The notes beneath the pieces were generated by a model. It did no database searches and had not been told where the DNA came from. It was given only the letters and a program-made list of their open reading frames with translations. From the NCBI GenBank assembly GCA_964572855.1, contig CAZNGF010000047.1:1-23929 (forward strand): a DNA stretch of 23,929 nucleotides, written 5' to 3'. The stretch is from CAZNGF01 sp964572855. Lineage in GTDB: Bacteria > Bipolaricaulota > Bipolaricaulia > RBG-16-55-9 > JAJCYT01. This document shows positions 20,779 through 23,929 of the stretch, piece by piece (within the stretch, counting starts at the first letter, position 1; the number at the start of each line of letters is the position of its first letter). The position numbers and the translations under genes were made by a program.

Positions 20779-21855
20779 ATGGCAAAGACCATTGAAGCCA
20801 AAGCCGGCAAGGCCGCGGGAATCAGCTTCTTCGAAAAGAACCTGACGCTGTGGGTTCTCCTGTGTATGGTCGCGGGCGTTTTGATCGGGAAATATCTGCC
20901 TGCCGTCCCGGCGCTGTTGTCCCAATTCGAATACGCGCAGGTGTCCATCCCCATCGCGGTGTTGATCTGGCTCATGATCTATCCCATGATGATGAAGGTT
21001 GACTTTGCCAGCATCAAAGACGTGGGCAAAAACCCCACGGGGCTGTTTGTCACCTGGGGCGTCAACTGGCTGATCAAACCCTTCTCCATGTTCGGCATCG
21101 CCGCGTTCTTTTTTTACGTGGTCTTTGAAGCGCTGATCCCGCCGGATTTGGCCCGGGACTACTTGGCTGGCGCCGTGTTGCTGGGCGCCGCGCCCTGCAC
21201 GGCCATGGTCTTTGTCTGGAGCCATTTGACCCGCGGCAACCCCGCTTACACGGTCGTGCAGGTGGCCACCAACGACCTGATCATCCTGATCGCCTTTACC
21301 CCGATCGTGGCGTTGTTGCTGGGGGTGGGGGGCATCAGCATCCCGTGGAGCACCCTGCTGTTATCGGTCTTCCTCTTCGTGGTGATTCCGCTGGCCGGGG
21401 GCATTGTCACCCGCAACCTGGTGATCAAGAACAGGGGGGAAGGGTATTTCAACGAATCGTTTATTCCCAAATTCAACCACGTCACCATCGCGGGGTTGCT
21501 GTTGACCCTGGTCCTCATCTTCTCTTTCCAGGGGGAGGTCATCCTCGACAACCCCTTGCACATCGCGTTGATCGCCATTCCTTTGGTCCTTCAGACGCTG
21601 TTTATTTTCTTCATCGCCTATTTGAGCTGTAAGAAGCTGTGCCTGTCACATGACGTCGCCGCGCCCGCGGGGATGATCGGCGCCTCCAACTTCTTCGAGT
21701 TGGCGGTTGCCGTGGCCATCACCTTGTTCGGCGCCTCTTCTCCCGCGGTTTTGGCCACCGTCGTGGGGGTTCTGGTCGAGGTGCCGGTGATGCTCTTCCT
21801 GGTCAAGGTCGCCAATCGGACCACGGCCTGGTTTCCAACCGGACAAGGCAGCTAG
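20779..21855 (+). CDS. acr3: Acr3 arsenite efflux permease
   Basis: A 358-residue protein with ten helices. The essential cysteine is in LGAAPCTAMVFVWSHLTRG (Cys140) and the conserved glutamate in GASNFFELAVAVAI (Glu307), both diagnostic for Acr3. GAGGAG lies 8 bases before ATG 20779; a GTG at 20770 is less likely. It follows arsA by 13 bases. Arsenite leaves the cytoplasm through it, possibly energised by ArsA. Compared with the exporter at 13936 it keeps the full Acr3 motif set. Confidence 0.95.
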   Translation: MAKTIEAKAGKAAGISFFEKNLTLWVLLCMVAGVLIGKYLPAVPALLSQFEYAQVSIPIAVLIWLMIYPMMMKVDFASIKDVGKNPTGLFVTWGVNWLIKPFSMFGIAAFFFYVVFEALIPPDLARDYLAGAVLLGAAPCTAMVFVWSHLTRGNPAYTVVQVATNDLIILIAFTPIVALLLGVGGISIPWSTLLLSVFLFVVIPLAGGIVTRNLVIKNRGEGYFNESFIPKFNHVTIAGLLLTLVLIFSFQGEVILDNPLHIALIAIPLVLQTLFIFFIAYLSCKKLCLSHDVAAPAGMIGASNFFELAVAVAITLFGASSPAVLATVVGVLVEVPVMLFLVKVANRTTAWFPTGQGS

Positions 21856-21893
21856 GCGGGAGCTACAAAGGATCTCTGCCAAGGAGGAAAAGC

Positions 21894-22778
21894 ATGTTCA
21901 AGCGATTGATTGTCGCAACGGACCTTTCTCCGGCCTCCTACTCGGTGGTAAGCTGCCTGGGAGGGTTGCAAGCCTACGGCGCGGAACAAGCCCTTCTGCT
22001 CCAGTGTCTCAACTTCGGTGAGGCGGCTTCGGCAGCTTATTCCTACGATACCGAACCGCTCGACACGATGCTCAACGAGCAAAAGGCGATCTTGGAAAAA
22101 CAGGGTTTTGTGGTCGAGGCCAGAACCGTGGTCGGGGCCGCCAAGCAGGCGATCATCCGGATCGCGGTCCAGGAGGATTACGGTCTGGTCGTAGTCGGAA
22201 CCCAGGGGCACTCCCTGGTCGAAGAGAGATTGCTCGGCGGGGTCGCGTACGGCGTCATCAACAACGCTGTCAAGCCGGTGCTGGTGGTGCCGGTCCAGAA
22301 AAAACCAGGTGAGGAGAACGCCTGCGAGCCGGTGGCCCGTTGTCGCTTCAGCGACCATGTCCTGTTCGCCACCGATTTCTCGAACATCGCCGACAACGCG
22401 TTCACCTATGTCGAGCAGCTGGTGTCCCGCGGCGCCCAGCAGGTCACCCTGGTCCACGTTCAGGACAAGATCAAGCTGGAGCCGCTGGAGCCGTACCTCA
22501 GGGAGCGGCTGGAAGAGTTCAACGCACATGACCGAGGCCGTCTCGAAAACCTGAAACGGGTGCTCCTGAAGCAAGGGGACCTTCAGATCGATACCGAAGT
22601 CCGTTACGGGATCCCCTACCAGGAGATCACCCGCCTGACTCGGGAGCGCAACGCGCACCTGGTGGTGATGGGCACGCAGGGACGCGGCTTCGTCGGGGAG
22701 TTCTTTTTGGGCAGTGTGAGTCACAATGTAGCGCGCCATTCGTGCGCGCCTGTGTTATTGATCCCGGCCCTGCGATAG
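21894..22778 (+). CDS. Tandem universal stress protein (UspA)
   Basis: A 294-residue protein of two UspA domains. Domain 1 (1-145) starts FKRLIVATDLSPASYSVVSC and ends with the nucleotide-binding loop GTQGHSLVEERLLGGVAYGV. Domain 2 (about 158-294) starts HVLFATDFSNIADNAFTYVE and ends with GTQGRGFVGEFFLGSVSHNV. Both loops fit G-x2-G-x9-G-[ST/A], so ATP binding is likely. AAGGAGG precedes the ATG, 38 bases after acr3, so it is probably the last gene of the ars operon. UspA proteins near arsenic operons are associated with stress survival; a specific role here is unknown. Confidence 0.9.
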   Translation: MFKRLIVATDLSPASYSVVSCLGGLQAYGAEQALLLQCLNFGEAASAAYSYDTEPLDTMLNEQKAILEKQGFVVEARTVVGAAKQAIIRIAVQEDYGLVVVGTQGHSLVEERLLGGVAYGVINNAVKPVLVVPVQKKPGEENACEPVARCRFSDHVLFATDFSNIADNAFTYVEQLVSRGAQQVTLVHVQDKIKLEPLEPYLRERLEEFNAHDRGRLENLKRVLLKQGDLQIDTEVRYGIPYQEITRLTRERNAHLVVMGTQGRGFVGEFFLGSVSHNVARHSCAPVLLIPALR

Positions 22779-22877
22779 AAGCAACAGGGATGCCCAGGGG
22801 CGCTAAAGGCTGTACCTGGCAACGCGATGAACACCAGGTGGTGGGGCTTATCCCGAGCCGGGCCGGCCTCGTGCCGC

Positions 22878-23199
22878 TCAATGGGCACGACTGGTACGAT
22901 CAAGTGTTCGTGCCCCGAATCTCGCCACTCACGCTGGGGGCGCTGCTGTTTGCGATCGTGGTCATGTTCTGGTCAGTTTTTGGATGGCCTTGCGGGTCAG
23001 GGTCGACTACCCCCGCGCCGCCACGCTGGCGTTCACGGCCTCGGGCAACAACGTCGAGCTGGCCATCGCGGTGTTCGGCATCCCCTCGCCGGTGGCCTTT
23101 GCCGCCGTGGTCGGGCCGCTGGTCGAGGGCTCGGTGCTGATCAGCTTGGTCAACCCGAGCCTGTATTTCGCGCGCCGGCGCCGCGGCGCGGCGCGCTGA
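22878..23199 (+). pseudogene. acr3 C-terminal remnant
   Basis: Pieces of a second Acr3 permease lie in two frames. The first reads WYDQVFVPRISPLTLGALLF and a few residues more to about 22970. The second runs SFWMALRVRVDYPRAATLAF, then ASGNNVELAIAV with the conserved Glu, and VVGPLVEGSVLISLVNPSL to TGA 23199. Between them about 30 residues are missing and the frame changes. The first two-thirds of the gene is absent. It is not a copy of the neighbouring acr3, since the sequences differ clearly. The left limit is approximate. Confidence 0.75.
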
Positions 23200-23204
23200 G
23201 CGGC

Positions 23205-23696
23205 GTGCGCGCCTTCATCAGGCCGGTGCGGGAGGCGGACGCCAGCGCCGTCGCCGCGCTCTTGAACGCGATCGTGCGGGCCGGGGCGTACACGGTACTG
23301 GCGGAGGCGACCGAGGCCGACCAGCGCGCCTTCATTCGCGGCCTGCCCGCGCGGGGCATCTACCACGCGGCCGTGTGCAGCGAAAGCGGGCGGGTGCTGG
23401 GCGTGCAGGACGTGCTACCGCTGGCGGATGACGCCGAGCTGGGCGAGATCAGCACGTTCGTCGCGCTGGAGGCGCACCGCCGGGGCGTGGGAGACCGCCT
23501 GTGCGCCGCGACGTTTGCAGCGGCGCGGGCGCTGGGTTTCCGCGCGCTGCGCGCCACGATCCGCGCCGACAACCGGGGCGCCGTGGCCTTCTACCGCGCC
23601 CAGGGGTTCGAACTGGTCGGTACCTTGCCCGGGTACGCCCTCGTCAACGGCCGCCGCGTAGGTGGCGTGCTGGCGCAGCGGCGGCTGAGAGATTGA
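23205..23696 (+). CDS. GNAT N-acetyltransferase (phosphinothricin-acetyltransferase-like)
   Basis: A 163-residue GNAT protein from GTG 23205 to TGA 23696. It has FIRPVREADASAVAALLNAI at the start, the beta4 strand LGEISTFVALEAHRRGVGDR with the acetyl-CoA-binding RRGVG loop, and the C-terminal RADNRGAVAFYRAQGFE. In arsenic islands, related enzymes (ArsN1) acetylate arsinothricin, but the motifs that would assign it to ArsN1 are not clear to me, so the substrate is left open. It starts 5 bases after the acr3 remnant stop, the sort of spacing expected of a former operon partner. Confidence 0.75.
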   Translation: MRAFIRPVREADASAVAALLNAIVRAGAYTVLAEATEADQRAFIRGLPARGIYHAAVCSESGRVLGVQDVLPLADDAELGEISTFVALEAHRRGVGDRLCAATFAAARALGFRALRATIRADNRGAVAFYRAQGFELVGTLPGYALVNGRRVGGVLAQRRLRD

Positions 23697-23755
23697 GGCA
23701 CGTCATCTCGGCGTCATGATTGAGAGCCCATCTTCAAGCGGGGACACCTGAAAGC

Positions 23756-23929
23756 ATGATGGACTGGACGGCCTGCCCGGCTGTCGAGGAGTTTCTTCCG
23801 TGGTTCCCCGTGGTTGAACGGGCCCAGGTGGGAGCCGTGCTCGCACACGCGGCCAAGGGAGGCCAACGACGAAGGGCTCCCCCAAGCGCCGCTGCGGGCG
23901 CTTGGGGGAGAGGAGAATTCCCGACGGCT
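23756..23929 (+). pseudogene. DUF433-like protein gene with internal deletion, runs off the window
   Basis: From ATG 23756 an open frame reads MMDWTACPAVEEFLPWFPVV, then ERAQVGAVLAHAAK, and continues to the window end with no stop. DUF433 proteins (VapB45-like antitoxins) begin with a similar WT-x-CPAVE and end with EFLEWFPGV-type and EQVEAVLEHAA-type segments, but have about 33 residues between that are missing here. The sequence after AAK does not resemble the family. An in-frame internal deletion is the simplest explanation. No good ribosome site is visible. Confidence 0.5.
23877..23910. repeat. 14-bp perfect inverted repeat
   Basis: CTCCCCCAAGCGCC (23877-23890) pairs with GGCGCTTGGGGGAG (23897-23910) around the loop GCTGCG. 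There is no T-run after it on either strand, so it is not a textbook terminator, but it would form a very stable hairpin in RNA. Confidence 0.55.

Noticed and set aside
1..23929. CRISPR arrays, tRNA or rRNA genes, insertion sequences with transposase
   Set aside because: No regularly spaced repeats, no tRNA-like cloverleaf, no rRNA sequence and no transposase motif were recognised on either strand.

Overview
The window is a GC-rich bacterial chromosome or plasmid segment dominated by an arsenic (metalloid) resistance and redox island. Its left end is different: lower in GC and made of an integron fragment plus toxin-antitoxin genes. No gene fixes the species. Tat-exported molybdenum and Fe-S subunits, an NrfD-type membrane subunit and a probable selenocysteine codon point to an anaerobic or facultative bacterium with formate/selenium-type metabolism. 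Whether it is a proteobacterium, a Chloroflexota member or something else cannot be decided from this sequence.

Layout. Positions 1-1373 are the proximal end of an integron read leftwards: a truncated integrase remnant (+ strand), an attI-like core site, a frameshifted acetyltransferase cassette, an attC, a hicBA cassette and a second attC. Positions 1381-2072 hold a decayed copy of the arsE-like thioredoxin gene found intact at 11.2 kb, and a second hicBA pair. Positions 2211-3152 (minus) form an ArsR-regulated operon (arsR, Rdx/SelW-like protein, YnfA-like membrane protein) with a clear promoter and operator. A ZIP-like permease follows at 3265-3966. Positions 4219-9533 (minus) encode a three-subunit membrane-bound molybdenum oxidoreductase in the order B-C-A, as in tetrathionate reductase (ttrBCA) and selenate reductase (srdBCA).

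Divergent from it, positions 9714-13903 (plus) are an arsR-led operon: ArsP-type permease, ArsE-like thioredoxin, a redoxin with an in-frame TGA at the first position of its CxxC site, a Met-rich small protein, an AhpD-like protein, ArsF-like and ArsG (CcdA-like). The TGA is followed at the right distance by a SECIS-like hairpin, so this is a strong candidate selenoprotein and the most interesting item in the window. The genes could form a trans-membrane thiol/selenol relay acting on (organo)arsenicals. Positions 13936-17799 carry an Acr3-related exporter, a shortened CDF transporter, an OsmC protein, a rearranged flavin reductase, an M15 peptidase and a VKOR homologue. Positions 17869-22778 are a classical arsR-arsD-arsA-acr3 operon plus a tandem UspA; ArsD is fused to an AhpD-like domain. 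The right end has an acr3 remnant, a GNAT acetyltransferase and a DUF433-like gene with an apparent internal deletion.

How it works together: three ArsR-type sensors control separate units. ArsD/ArsA/Acr3 export arsenite. ArsP/ArsE/ArsF/ArsG plus the redoxin probably handle organic or oxidised arsenicals. The molybdenum enzyme may use an oxyanion as electron acceptor. The island also shows repeated gene decay, including several genes that appear to have lost internal segments.
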